DNA of 64,000 nucleotides from CALECP01 sp964389925. GTDB taxonomy: Bacteria > Chloroflexota > Anaerolineae > Promineifilales > Promineifilaceae. The notes under the pieces were generated by a model that was given only the letters and a program-made list of their open reading frames with translations, had not been told where the DNA came from and ran no database searches. Positions within the stretch are counted from its first letter, which is position 1. Every line of letters begins with the position of its first letter. Shown one piece after another: positions 17,247-26,011 of the stretch. The stretch spans positions 52,712-116,711 of the forward strand of contig CAYMGE010000005.1 in assembly GCA_964389925.1 (NCBI GenBank), in the 5' to 3' direction. The position numbers were made by a program, and so were the translations under genes.

Positions 17247-17864
17247 ATGATTTATGAATCAAAACATCCACTTGTCCGTCACAAGCTCTCACTTTTGCGC
17301 GACATCGAAACTAGCACAAAGCAATTTCGTGAGCTTGTTGGGGAAATCACGATGTTTCTTTGCTACGAAGCGTGTGCTGATTTAGAGATGCAACCTGTCG
17401 CCGTGACGACCCCAATGACTGAAACAACAGGTGAAATGTTAACCGCAAAAATTGGCCTTGTCCCAATTCTGCGGGCAGGGATTGGGATGGTCGAACCGAT
17501 TTGGCTGCTGATTCCTAATGCACAAGTTTGGCACATCGGCATGTATCGCAATGAAGAGACCCTCGAACCTGTCTACTACTATGACAAATTTTCGGGGGAG
17601 CCGACGATTGACATGGCTCTTTTGCTTGATCCAATGTTAGCAACAGGCGGCTCCGCTATTGCAGGGGCGACCCGATTGAAGGAATGGGGTGTCAAATCCA
17701 TCAAATATATTGGATTGATAGCCGCACCAGAAGGAATTGCAGCTTTTCATGAAGCACATCCTGATATTCCAATCCACGTAGCTGCAATTGACTCACATCT
17801 CAATGAGATTGGCTACATTGTGCCGGGGCTGGGTGATGCGGGGGATCGGCAATTTGGGACATAA
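17247..17864 (+). CDS. upp: Uracil phosphoribosyltransferase
   Basis: 205 residues. PRPP-binding loop LLLDPMLATGGSA near 128, the uracil-binding C-terminal YIVPGLGDAGDRQFGT and the N-terminal HPLVRHKLSLLRD are all present, as in UPRT enzymes. It salvages uracil to UMP. The ATG is preceded by GAAGGA. A gap of 237 bases with nothing recognised follows. Confidence 0.96.
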   Translation: MIYESKHPLVRHKLSLLRDIETSTKQFRELVGEITMFLCYEACADLEMQPVAVTTPMTETTGEMLTAKIGLVPILRAGIGMVEPIWLLIPNAQVWHIGMYRNEETLEPVYYYDKFSGEPTIDMALLLDPMLATGGSAIAGATRLKEWGVKSIKYIGLIAAPEGIAAFHEAHPDIPIHVAAIDSHLNEIGYIVPGLGDAGDRQFGT

Positions 17865-18101
17865 CAAAACAAGAAGATCAAGGCACGTTGTGACTATAGA
17901 CGTGCTGATGTTGTGTGACACATTCCTTAAGTACTCGCTATAAAAAGATAGACCGAATCACTATATGCGTAATACTTTGCAAAACTTGTTAGAGCCATCT
18001 TTGCCATTTCAAATTACGAGAGTATCAAATCATTGCAACCTATTTACCTCCAACACAATCTCCGTAGAGTTAATGAAAACACAAAGGTGAGCAATTAAAA
18101 G

Positions 18102-19394
18102 ATGTATCAAAAACTGTTCACTGTGACATATTTACTGTTCACGCTTCTGCTATTTGGCTGTAGCGATGCGCTCACGGCAACGGAGCCGACGGCTCGGCCG
18201 ACGCAAGCTGTTGCGGAGGCTGAGGAACCAACCGCAACCTTTGAGCCAACCGCAACCTACGTGTTAGAGCCAACAGACGAGCCAACTGCAACCCCAACAG
18301 TTACCTCAACATCGCCTCCAACAGAGACACCTGAGCCTGACGCAACGAACACGCCGATTCCTTCGCCCACTAATACACCAACCCCTGCGCCGCTAGAGTT
18401 TCGTGATCGTGACGCTTTAGATGAGGAAAATCGCAGCCCATTTACTGGTGAGGTTTTTGAAAGTGAAGAGATCGCAAACCGTCGGCCGATACTCTGCAAA
18501 GTCTCCAACGCGCCCGCCAAATATACGCGACCACAATATGGGTTTAATTCGGCCGATATCGTCTTTGAACATCTCGCCGAGGGAGTCACGCGCTTCAGCG
18601 TCCTGATGCACAGCAAAACACCTGAGCGGCTTGGCCCCATTCGCTCTGCTCGCCTCATCGACACCTACCTCGTGGAGATGTACGATGCCGCTTTTTGCTT
18701 TTCTGGTGCAAGCATTGGTGTAAGCGGCCGACTAGAAACATCCAACTTTCGGCGGCGGCTATTACGCTCCTACTTTGACGGATATTTCCGTGATGAAACG
18801 CTTGATATTCCCTATGAACACACGATGTTTATAAAACCTGAGCTATTCTGGGAAGGAGAAATGGAGAAGCGCGAGATAAATCATGCGCCAGTTTCAGAAA
18901 AACAGATGGCATTTTCAAGCGAGCCACCCGCAGGTGGCGAAAAAGCAGGCTATGCAGCGATTGAATATCGCAACTGGTCGTTGGTCGAGTGGGAATGGGA
19001 CGAAGAGATTGGGAAGTGGCTCCGCACGGTTGATGAAGAGCTAATGGTTGACAAAAACACAGATGAGCCAATTGTGGCTGATAACGTCATCATTCTCTAC
19101 GCCCTTCACGATATTGATCGTTCAATTTGCGACTGGCAGCTTGAAGAAATCCCTGAACCAAATGGACACTGTCTCGCGGGCGGCCTTTTTCCCGATTTTG
19201 ACAGCTCAGGTGACATGCACCTGATGCGCGATGGCCGCCACTACGTCGGCACATGGGAGAGCGATGGTGAGGACACGATGTTCATTTTTTATGATGAGGA
19301 GGGAAATCTACTACCCTTACAAATCGGCAATACATGGGTACAAGTCCTGCCCTATAGTTATCAGCGAGATGAGCGGCTAACCATTGAACGCTGA
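18102..19394 (+). CDS. DUF3048 (YerB-like) lipoprotein
   Basis: 430 residues. The signal peptide ends in the lipobox LLFGC (Cys about residue 20), so it is anchored to the outer face of the membrane. Residues 25-100 are a low-complexity Thr/Pro/Glu linker of the PTATPT type. The rest matches DUF3048: RPILCKVSNAPAKYTRPQYGFNSADIVFEHLAEGVTRFSVLMHS and LGPIRSARLIDTYLVE. The family is exported with unknown function. AAAGGTGAGC precedes the ATG. Confidence 0.85.
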   Translation: MYQKLFTVTYLLFTLLLFGCSDALTATEPTARPTQAVAEAEEPTATFEPTATYVLEPTDEPTATPTVTSTSPPTETPEPDATNTPIPSPTNTPTPAPLEFRDRDALDEENRSPFTGEVFESEEIANRRPILCKVSNAPAKYTRPQYGFNSADIVFEHLAEGVTRFSVLMHSKTPERLGPIRSARLIDTYLVEMYDAAFCFSGASIGVSGRLETSNFRRRLLRSYFDGYFRDETLDIPYEHTMFIKPELFWEGEMEKREINHAPVSEKQMAFSSEPPAGGEKAGYAAIEYRNWSLVEWEWDEEIGKWLRTVDEELMVDKNTDEPIVADNVIILYALHDIDRSICDWQLEEIPEPNGHCLAGGLFPDFDSSGDMHLMRDGRHYVGTWESDGEDTMFIFYDEEGNLLPLQIGNTWVQVLPYSYQRDERLTIER

Positions 19395-19423
19395 TTGCAA
19401 TCTCTGTATGGATCGGCTAGAAT
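19395..19423 (+). promoter_or_regulatory. rpsR promoter
   Basis: TTGCAA (19395-19400), 17-base spacer, TAGAAT (19418-19423). It begins right at the stop of the lipoprotein gene, so rpsR has its own promoter and an mRNA leader of about 65 bases. Confidence 0.65.
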
Positions 19424-19441
19424 TCCGAGTTGGCATTTGTT

Positions 19442-19463
19442 CGTTACGGGACAGTCCGTAGCG
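19442..19463 (+). promoter_or_regulatory. Stem-loop in the rpsR leader
   Basis: CGTTACGG (19442-19449) pairs fully with CCGTAGCG (19456-19463) around a six-base loop GACAGT. It lies between the promoter and the start codon of a ribosomal-protein gene, the usual place for autoregulatory leaders. No S6 gene is adjacent. Confidence 0.5.
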
Positions 19464-19494
19464 CATCGTTCAAAACAAATCGGAGCAAATTATC

Positions 19495-19761
19495 ATGGGT
19501 TACAGACGAAATAACAGAGATAGTCGAGATAGAGACGGTAGAGATAATCGTCGCCGTGTCATCATGAAGGGTCAGGGGCGGACGTTAAAGAGCGTCGAGC
19601 TTGACTACAAAAAACCAGATGCTTTGCGGCAATTTCTGGATGATTTCGGCCGAATTCGGCCGCGTCGCCAAACACGCCTCAATGCAACCGCGCAACGCCG
19701 CCTTGCACGTGAGGTCAAACGAGCGCGTCATCTCGCGCTACTGCCATTCGTTGACGGCTAA
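19495..19761 (+). CDS. rpsR: 30S ribosomal protein bS18
   Basis: 88 residues. An N-terminal Arg/Asp-rich tail (RRNNRDSRDRDGRDNRRR) is followed by the S18 core DYKKPDALRQFLDDFGRIRPRRQT and the basic RLAREVKRARHLALLPFV. S18 pairs with S6 on the 30S platform. It is isolated here, whereas it usually sits in an rpsF-ssb-rpsR-rplI operon. The start ATG has GGAG nine bases upstream, and a strong terminator follows. Confidence 0.92.
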   Translation: MGYRRNNRDSRDRDGRDNRRRVIMKGQGRTLKSVELDYKKPDALRQFLDDFGRIRPRRQTRLNATAQRRLAREVKRARHLALLPFVDG

Positions 19762-19780
19762 ACACAATTTTTGAGTCTCA

Positions 19781-19813
19781 CAAAAACGCGGCGTAATTCG
19801 CCGCGTTTTTGTT
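19781..19813. terminator. Terminator between rpsR and accC (bidirectional)
   Basis: CAAAAACGCGGCG-TAATT-CGCCGCGTTTTTG: a 13-bp stem with A-tract and T-tract on either side. It serves rpsR on the + strand and can also serve accC, which ends at 19827 on the minus strand. Confidence 0.9.
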
Positions 19814-19826
19814 TCCAGCTCATCTT

Positions 19827-21329
19827 TTATACAACGTTACGCCAGTTGGGGAGCATCAACCATGGATCAATCGTCGGCTGCTCATCGACGTGTTGCGTTA
19901 TTTGTGTTCCACGTCCACCCATTCCTTCTGCTAGTGCGGCAATTAACAAAACATCCTCGTCAACGGCTGAGGCTGGTACCTCCTCCATTTCATCAAGATA
20001 GCTTGTCGGGGTGTCACCCTCGACAAATCGCGCCTGCTGTAAAATGTTGCGTAGATAGTTGATGTTTGTTTTTACACCTAATACGACGTATTGCTCAAGT
20101 GCTTGGCGCATTCGTGCGATGGCCTGCTCACGAGTTATGCCGAACGTGATGACCTTAGAAAGCATCGGGTCATAGTAGGGGGAAACGGTTGCACCAGTCG
20201 CAATGCCATCATCGATTCGGGTGTGGGGGAGATTCGGCCGAACATACCCCACCACCTCCCCAATAGACGGCAGAAATCCCATTGCAGGGTCTTCCGCATA
20301 AACTCTGCACTCCAACACATGACCTGTTTGTGTCAAGTCATCCTGCGAAAATGCTAGCTTTTCCCCTGCCGCAATCCTGATTTGCCATGTCGCCAAATCG
20401 ATTCCCGTCACAAGTTCAGTGATCGGATGCTCAACCTGCAAGCGTGTGTTCATCTCCAAAAAGAAAAAATCGCGCTCTGGCGTGACAATAAACTCTACCG
20501 TTCCCGCGCTATAATAATCAACCGCTTTTGCGAGTGCAACTGCCGCCATCGTCATCCGTTCGCGCAAATCGGCCGTCATCAGCGGTGACGGCGTTTCCTC
20601 AACAATTTTCTGATGCCGCCGTTGGATCGAACATTCGCGCTCAAACAGGTGAACGATATTGCCATGCTGGTCACCTAAAATCTGAATTTCGACGTGATGA
20701 ATTTTCGTAAAGTAACGTTCCAAAATGACGCGATCATCTCCAAAAGAGTTGCGTGCCTCGCTACGCGCCGATTGCAGTGCGTCGGCAAACTCATTGCGCT
20801 CCCAAACGACACGCATCCCTTTTCCCCCACCACCCGCGCTGGCCTTGATAAGGACAGGGTAGCCTATTGCGTCGGCCTGCCGCTGCAACTCATCATCACC
20901 AATCCCTTCACCATCAATACCCGGCACAAGCGGCACGCTAGCATTAGCAGCAATCTCGCGCGCACGTGCCTTGCTCCCCATCAGCGTAATTGCGTGGGGC
21001 GATGGCCCGATAAACGTCACGTCATGTGCAGTACACGCCTCCGCAAACCTCGCATTCTCACTCAAAAAGCCATAGCCGGGATGGATCGCGTCCACGCCAG
21101 CGCGTGCAGCGATCTCAAAAATTGCAGCTTGATTGAGATAGGAATCTGTCGCGGTGACACCGGGCAGGGGGTAGGCTTCATCGGCCGATAACACCCAGTT
21201 CGCGCCCTCATCCGTCTCTGAGTAAACTGCCACCGACGGCACACCGACTTCGCGGCATGCCCGAAAGATTCGCGCCGCAATTTCGCCGCGATTGACCACC
21301 ATGATTTTGGAAAATGGGATAGTTTTCAT
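19827..21329 (-). CDS. accC: Biotin carboxylase subunit of acyl-CoA carboxylase
   Basis: 500 residues. Motifs: KIMVVNRGEIAARIFRA at the N terminus, GYGFLSEN near 80, glycine loop GGGGKGM near 165, HVEIQILGD near 210, ERECSIQRRHQKIVEE near 225 and EMNTRLQVEHP near 290. It carboxylates biotin on BCCP using ATP and bicarbonate. There is no biotinyl domain at the C terminus and no accB or carboxyltransferase nearby, so it works with partners encoded elsewhere. The last 45 residues go beyond the usual AccC end. The gene follows ftsH but is separated by a terminator. TACAAT sits seven bases before the ATG. Confidence 0.92.
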   Translation of the reverse strand: MKTIPFSKIMVVNRGEIAARIFRACREVGVPSVAVYSETDEGANWVLSADEAYPLPGVTATDSYLNQAAIFEIAARAGVDAIHPGYGFLSENARFAEACTAHDVTFIGPSPHAITLMGSKARAREIAANASVPLVPGIDGEGIGDDELQRQADAIGYPVLIKASAGGGGKGMRVVWERNEFADALQSARSEARNSFGDDRVILERYFTKIHHVEIQILGDQHGNIVHLFERECSIQRRHQKIVEETPSPLMTADLRERMTMAAVALAKAVDYYSAGTVEFIVTPERDFFFLEMNTRLQVEHPITELVTGIDLATWQIRIAAGEKLAFSQDDLTQTGHVLECRVYAEDPAMGFLPSIGEVVGYVRPNLPHTRIDDGIATGATVSPYYDPMLSKVITFGITREQAIARMRQALEQYVVLGVKTNINYLRNILQQARFVEGDTPTSYLDEMEEVPASAVDEDVLLIAALAEGMGGRGTQITQHVDEQPTIDPWLMLPNWRNVV

Positions 21330-21346
21330 AACAATGATTGTAGATC

Positions 21347-21374
21347 AAAAAACGCGGAGCATCCGCTCCGCGTT
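21347..21374 (-). terminator. ftsH terminator
   Basis: Read on the minus strand: AAACGCGGAGC-GGAT-GCTCCGCGTTTTTT, an 11-bp stem closed by six T. It lies between the ftsH stop and the accC start, which separates the two transcripts. Confidence 0.85.
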
Positions 21375-21406
21375 TGATTATATCGTGTAATTTTTTCGCT
21401 TGGTTG

Positions 21407-23251
21407 CTATGCCGCGTTCATGAAGGCTTCAAATGTCGGCCGATCGAGCGTCTCCACTTCGATCAATTTCTCAACCAGCTTGATGATCCGCTCACGATTG
21501 TCACCGATCAAGTTCTTGACACGCGAGTAGTTGCGTTCGAGAATCGCTTTCACTTCTTCATCGATGCGTGCGGCCGCACTTTCGCTGTAATCACGGTTGG
21601 TGATGCTACGACCCAAAAATGGGCTGCCCTGTTCTTCCCCATAAACAGGCAAACCAAGCTGGTCACTCATGCCAAGCTGCGTCACCATCATGCGTGCCGT
21701 GCGCGTTGCCTGCTGCAAATCAGAAGAGGCTCCACTCGTCACCTGACCAAAAAAGACCTCTTCTGAGGCTCGCCCTGCCAACGCAATGGCGATGCGATCC
21801 TCAAACCAATCTTGTGTCTCAACCGTTCTGTCGCTTGGCAGCGTCATAACATAGCCACCGGCACGTCCGCGTGGAATGATCGTGACTTTTTGCACAGGAT
21901 CAGCATTGGGCAGATAGAAATGAGCGACTGCATGGCCAGCCTCATGATAGGCAACCAACTCCTTTTGTTCATCATCCATCACGCGCGATTTGCGTTCTGG
22001 GCCGATTACGATGCGGTCAAAGGCTTCCTGAATATCTGTGTTTGTAACTGTTGTTCCTCGTCGTCGTGCCGCAAAAATTGCTGATTCATTGATCAAGTTT
22101 TCGAGGTCAGCTCCCGCAAAGCCAGCCGTTAAGCGCGCCCAGTCAGCCATGTTGACATCTTTGGCAATTGGCTTGCCACGTCCATGAACCTTCAAAATCG
22201 CTTCACGCCCTTTGATGTCGGGCAGATCGACAATGACTTTACGGTCAAAGCGACCCGGACGTAGCAACGCTGGATCAAGCACATCGGCGCGGTTGGTCGC
22301 GGCGATGACGATCACATTTGTGTCTTTATCAAAGCCATCCATCTCGGTCAAAATTTGGTTAAGCGTCTGTTCACGCTCATCATGACCACCACCGAGACCT
22401 GCGCCACGCTGTCGGCCGACGGCATCGATCTCATCTACAAACACAATCGCTGGCGCATTCTCTTTTGCCTTGTTGAAGAGGTCGCGGACGCGAGATGCAC
22501 CGACACCGACAAACATTTCAACAAATTCAGAGCCGCTAATATGATAGAACGGCACGCCGGCTTCACCAGCAATGGCACGTGCCAGCAATGTCTTACCCGT
22601 TCCGGGAGGCCCTACCATGAGAACGCCTTTTGGAATGCGTGCGCCAACTTGAATAAAGCGTTCTGGCTCGCGCAAAAACTGCACGATCTCCTGAACCTCT
22701 TCCTTTGCCTCTTCGACACCCGCCACATCGTCAAATGTGACAGTGGGGCGGTCGCCGTCGTTGATGTTTTTTGCGCGGGATCGGCCGAAGCCAAAAATGC
22801 TGTTACCGCCCCCACCTTGAATTTGGCGGAAGCCGCGACTAAAAATCCAAATGATTAGCAGAATCGGCCCCAACGTGAACAACATGTTAATTAGGAAATC
22901 CCAGCGCGAACCATCTGGCGTTTCGAGATTTGGGAAGGATTGCCAAATCTCGCCGCCAACGCCATAGTATTCAAGCTGCTCATAAACGTTCGACTGAGCG
23001 TCTTTTTCCCAGATAACCGTTTCCTCCTCTCCGTCTATTTCGAGTTGGACACGATTCCCATTGATGGTCATCTTTTCGACTTCACCGTTTTTTAGATATT
23101 CGGCAACCTCTTGTGCTTTAATTTTATTTTGCGTGCCGAAAATCTGACCGCTGCTGTAAAGCTGAACAACCAGCACAATTGCCAAAATGAAGAGAATCCA
23201 TCCCCAGATTGGAATTTGTGGTCTGCTCGGCTGATTATTTTGCTCTTCCAT
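21407..23251 (-). CDS. ftsH: ATP-dependent zinc metalloprotease FtsH
   Basis: 614 residues. One N-terminal membrane helix (about 12-30), an extracytoplasmic domain, a second helix (about 120-140), then the AAA+ module: Walker A GPPGTGKT near 210, pore loop FVGVGASRVR, Walker B IVFVDEIDA and the SRH region TNRADVLDPALLRPGRFDRK. The protease domain carries HEAGHAVAHFY, the zinc site, near 440. It degrades membrane and regulatory proteins. ATG 23251 has TAGGAG upstream. Confidence 0.97.
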   Translation of the reverse strand: MEEQNNQPSRPQIPIWGWILFILAIVLVVQLYSSGQIFGTQNKIKAQEVAEYLKNGEVEKMTINGNRVQLEIDGEEETVIWEKDAQSNVYEQLEYYGVGGEIWQSFPNLETPDGSRWDFLINMLFTLGPILLIIWIFSRGFRQIQGGGGNSIFGFGRSRAKNINDGDRPTVTFDDVAGVEEAKEEVQEIVQFLREPERFIQVGARIPKGVLMVGPPGTGKTLLARAIAGEAGVPFYHISGSEFVEMFVGVGASRVRDLFNKAKENAPAIVFVDEIDAVGRQRGAGLGGGHDEREQTLNQILTEMDGFDKDTNVIVIAATNRADVLDPALLRPGRFDRKVIVDLPDIKGREAILKVHGRGKPIAKDVNMADWARLTAGFAGADLENLINESAIFAARRRGTTVTNTDIQEAFDRIVIGPERKSRVMDDEQKELVAYHEAGHAVAHFYLPNADPVQKVTIIPRGRAGGYVMTLPSDRTVETQDWFEDRIAIALAGRASEEVFFGQVTSGASSDLQQATRTARMMVTQLGMSDQLGLPVYGEEQGSPFLGRSITNRDYSESAAARIDEEVKAILERNYSRVKNLIGDNRERIIKLVEKLIEVETLDRPTFEAFMNAA

Positions 23252-23413
23252 AAGCGTAAATGCTCCTATGACGTAATGATGGCTAAATCGTAGAAATGAA
23301 CCGTTTGATTGCCATAAATCACCCGTCAGATGTCTCTACTTTCCCGCTGTACTATTCTGGCTCTTATAAATGTAAAACTCGTGTACGGCTTTGTCTGGTC
23401 TTTCGGCCGCTTA

Positions 23414-24355
23414 TCACAATTGCGGATTAAGCTGTTTGTAAATTTTTGAGAGCGCACGCACTTGTTGCTCGGCACGATAGCTGCTGCGGACAAGTGGCCC
23501 GCATTCAGCCCATTGAAAACCCAGACCCAACGCAATTTCTCGCAATTCGGTAAACTGCTCTGGGTCATAATATCGTTCCAGTGGGAGATGTCTTTTGCTT
23601 GGTTGAAGATACTGTCCAACTGTCAAAATGTTTACCCCAACATTTGCCAAGTCATGTATCACCGAAACGACCTCATCAAATGACTCGCCCAAGCCGACCA
23701 TAATGCCGCTCTTTGTCAACACATTAGGCTGCATCTTTTTTGCATTTTCGAGTGTCGTCATCGCCCAACTATATTGATCTTGTGGCTGCACTTTACGGAA
23801 AAGGCGTGGAACCGTTTCGACATTGTGATTCAAAATTTCGGGCTGGGCATCCATCACAATTTTGAGCGCATCGGGATCACCCTTGAAATCGGGAATGAGC
23901 ACCTCGATGGAGCAGCCCGGCTGAATCTGGCGAATCCGTTCGATGGAAAGCGCAAAAATTGGTGCGCCACCATCCGCTCTCTCATCACGATTGACAGAGG
24001 TGATGACGACGTGCCGCAAGTTCATCGCCTTGACGGCTTGGGCAAGACGTTCAGGCTCTTCCCAGTCGAGTGGTGCCGGCCGACCTGTCTTGATGTCACA
24101 AAAGCCACAACTACGTGTGCAAGTGTCTCCCATAATGAGAAAAGTCGCCGTGCCACGTCCCCAACATTCACCGATGTTAGGACACATTGCCTCTTCGCAA
24201 ACAGTGTGCAGCTTCTTTGAGCGCATCAGTTTTTTGACATTTTCGTATGCTTCGCCACCCGGCGCACGCACCTTAATCCATTCAGGGCGGCGGCGTGGTC
24301 GCTGTCGTTTTGGTGCAATAGCGACATCAATTGTGTCAAGATCGATGAGAGACAT
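23414..24355 (-). CDS. lipA: Lipoyl synthase
   Basis: 313 residues. Both iron-sulphur clusters are visible: the auxiliary cluster in CEEAMCPNIGEC near 55 and the radical SAM motif CTRSCGFC near 80, plus the conserved C-terminal RSSYRA Ser ligand. It inserts two sulphurs into octanoyl chains of lipoyl-dependent enzymes. lipB is not adjacent. Its own promoter is visible upstream. Confidence 0.96.
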   Translation of the reverse strand: MSLIDLDTIDVAIAPKRQRPRRRPEWIKVRAPGGEAYENVKKLMRSKKLHTVCEEAMCPNIGECWGRGTATFLIMGDTCTRSCGFCDIKTGRPAPLDWEEPERLAQAVKAMNLRHVVITSVNRDERADGGAPIFALSIERIRQIQPGCSIEVLIPDFKGDPDALKIVMDAQPEILNHNVETVPRLFRKVQPQDQYSWAMTTLENAKKMQPNVLTKSGIMVGLGESFDEVVSVIHDLANVGVNILTVGQYLQPSKRHLPLERYYDPEQFTELREIALGLGFQWAECGPLVRSSYRAEQQVRALSKIYKQLNPQL

Positions 24356-24399
24356 AAATGTGGTTCCTTAGACGGATTACCGAAAATTTCTAACTAAAG

Positions 24400-24427
24400 A
24401 TTGTACAGAGTTGAGCAACCGTTTCAA
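24400..24427 (-). promoter_or_regulatory. lipA promoter
   Basis: On the minus strand TTGAAA (24427-24422), 16-base spacer, TACAAT (24405-24400). This leaves a leader of about 40 bases before the lipA ATG. Confidence 0.55.
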
Positions 24428-24508
24428 CACGTAATGTATTAGATCGAACGACGAAACATGCACTAACACAGTTGGTTGTTGCATCAAGCGACCAATGGTA
24501 GACAAGCT

Positions 24509-26011
24509 CTATTTTGGATTATATTCGCTTCCCAATCGCGTTGCTGCGACGGCTAATCCCAACAATAGCCAAAATGCTGTGACCGTATGATGAAATTCGG
24601 TGTTAAATAGGTAATGATCAAATAAGCCCGCGGCCAAGCCTGCCACAATTGCGGCGTGCAAGCCCATCCAGAGTGGGTCGAAACGTTCATTATTGGCGAA
24701 AAAGTTTTTGTTCAAAAACGCATAACCAAACACAACAAGCATGATTGCTACAAACGCGGCTAGCCCAACAAACCCCATCTGCTGCCCGATACTCAAATAG
24801 ACATTTGCTACACCAAGATAGAGATCAATGTCAGGCGACCCTGCAAAGCCAACCCCAAATAGCGGATAGCGCACGATCAATGCCCACGCATCTTGGAATT
24901 CACCAATTCGCATCTGAGACGCGAGGTCTGTGTTGTAAAAATCGAAAAATGTTAGCCCTTGAACTAATCGAACAACGTAGCCTTGAGTAAATGGCAGAAC
25001 AAATAACAGCGCAACGCCGACAATGCCATACGGGATCAACTTTCGATAGCGCAAGATGGCGACATAACCGATGCCCGCAGCGATTGCCAAGAATGCACCA
25101 CGTGAGAATGTCAGTAAAATGCCAACCAGTGTCAACCCAGCAATCACAACTGCGTGGCTGCGCGGTACGAGTGACTTTTTTGCCATTGCCTGTGGGACAG
25201 CCAATGCGCCAAACAGCGTCAATAGGCCACCGAGTGCATTGGGGTCTATCGACGTGCCAATTGCTCGCTCGCTCAGGTCAGGGTTTTCCTCGATGTAGCG
25301 AATCACCCATCCGCCCGGATAACCGAGTCGAGCCAGTGCGTTTAAGATAGTGTTGGTTATATCATCCGGTAACATCCAAAATAGGATCGCAATCAATGCG
25401 GCCGCACCACCACTATACAACGCAACCTTCACGACACGCTCCAGCTTCTCCCAATCACGGCAATAGTCGATTACGACAATGACTAAGCCAATGCTCAAAA
25501 GTAATTCGGCAAATTTACGTGCTAGCGTGGGTGTAAACGCCCCGTTTTGTAGCCCAAAAATAAATGCGAAGATCGCAATAAGTAGAAAGATGACGATTGG
25601 CAACGTAACCGGAGCAGTCACAACGCGCTGCTGTTGACCAGTCACCAGACGCACAATCCATACACCAACAAATGCGCCTAGTCCAACATCTAAAAATGTC
25701 GGGGTCAATCCAATATCAACCGGTAACGTTGCAAATGGCAACAAGCAAATCACGCCAATCGTCGCCCAAAGTGCCAGTTCCATATCGCGCAGCACGACCC
25801 ACGCGCCGATGATGCCTAAAATAACGGCCGCTCCGGCCAGCCATGTACCAAATGCAATGGTGAAACCCATCAAGAGCGCGACCAATGCAGCTAAGGCAGC
25901 AACCGCAGTCGGGTCGGATGGAGAGAGTTGAAACAGCTTTGTTTTGGGTTGTGTTTGTCGGGGTTGTATAAGCGGCTTCGGCCGCAAAATTGCAGGTTCC
26001 CATCTACTCAT
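24509..26011 (-). CDS. O-antigen ligase/polymerase-like membrane protein
   Basis: 500 residues with about 11-12 hydrophobic segments. A large loop near residues 330-400 contains RMGEFQDAWALIVRYPLFGVGFAGSPDIDL, typical for Wzy_C/O-antigen ligase proteins (the R...P.FG.G signature). It likely transfers or polymerises lipid-linked glycans at the outer face of the membrane. Its start overlaps the stop of the upstream glycosyltransferase gene by 8 bases, so the two are coupled. In this kind of envelope it may serve exopolysaccharide rather than LPS. Confidence 0.78.
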   Translation of the reverse strand: MSRWEPAILRPKPLIQPRQTQPKTKLFQLSPSDPTAVAALAALVALLMGFTIAFGTWLAGAAVILGIIGAWVVLRDMELALWATIGVICLLPFATLPVDIGLTPTFLDVGLGAFVGVWIVRLVTGQQQRVVTAPVTLPIVIFLLIAIFAFIFGLQNGAFTPTLARKFAELLLSIGLVIVVIDYCRDWEKLERVVKVALYSGGAAALIAILFWMLPDDITNTILNALARLGYPGGWVIRYIEENPDLSERAIGTSIDPNALGGLLTLFGALAVPQAMAKKSLVPRSHAVVIAGLTLVGILLTFSRGAFLAIAAGIGYVAILRYRKLIPYGIVGVALLFVLPFTQGYVVRLVQGLTFFDFYNTDLASQMRIGEFQDAWALIVRYPLFGVGFAGSPDIDLYLGVANVYLSIGQQMGFVGLAAFVAIMLVVFGYAFLNKNFFANNERFDPLWMGLHAAIVAGLAAGLFDHYLFNTEFHHTVTAFWLLLGLAVAATRLGSEYNPK

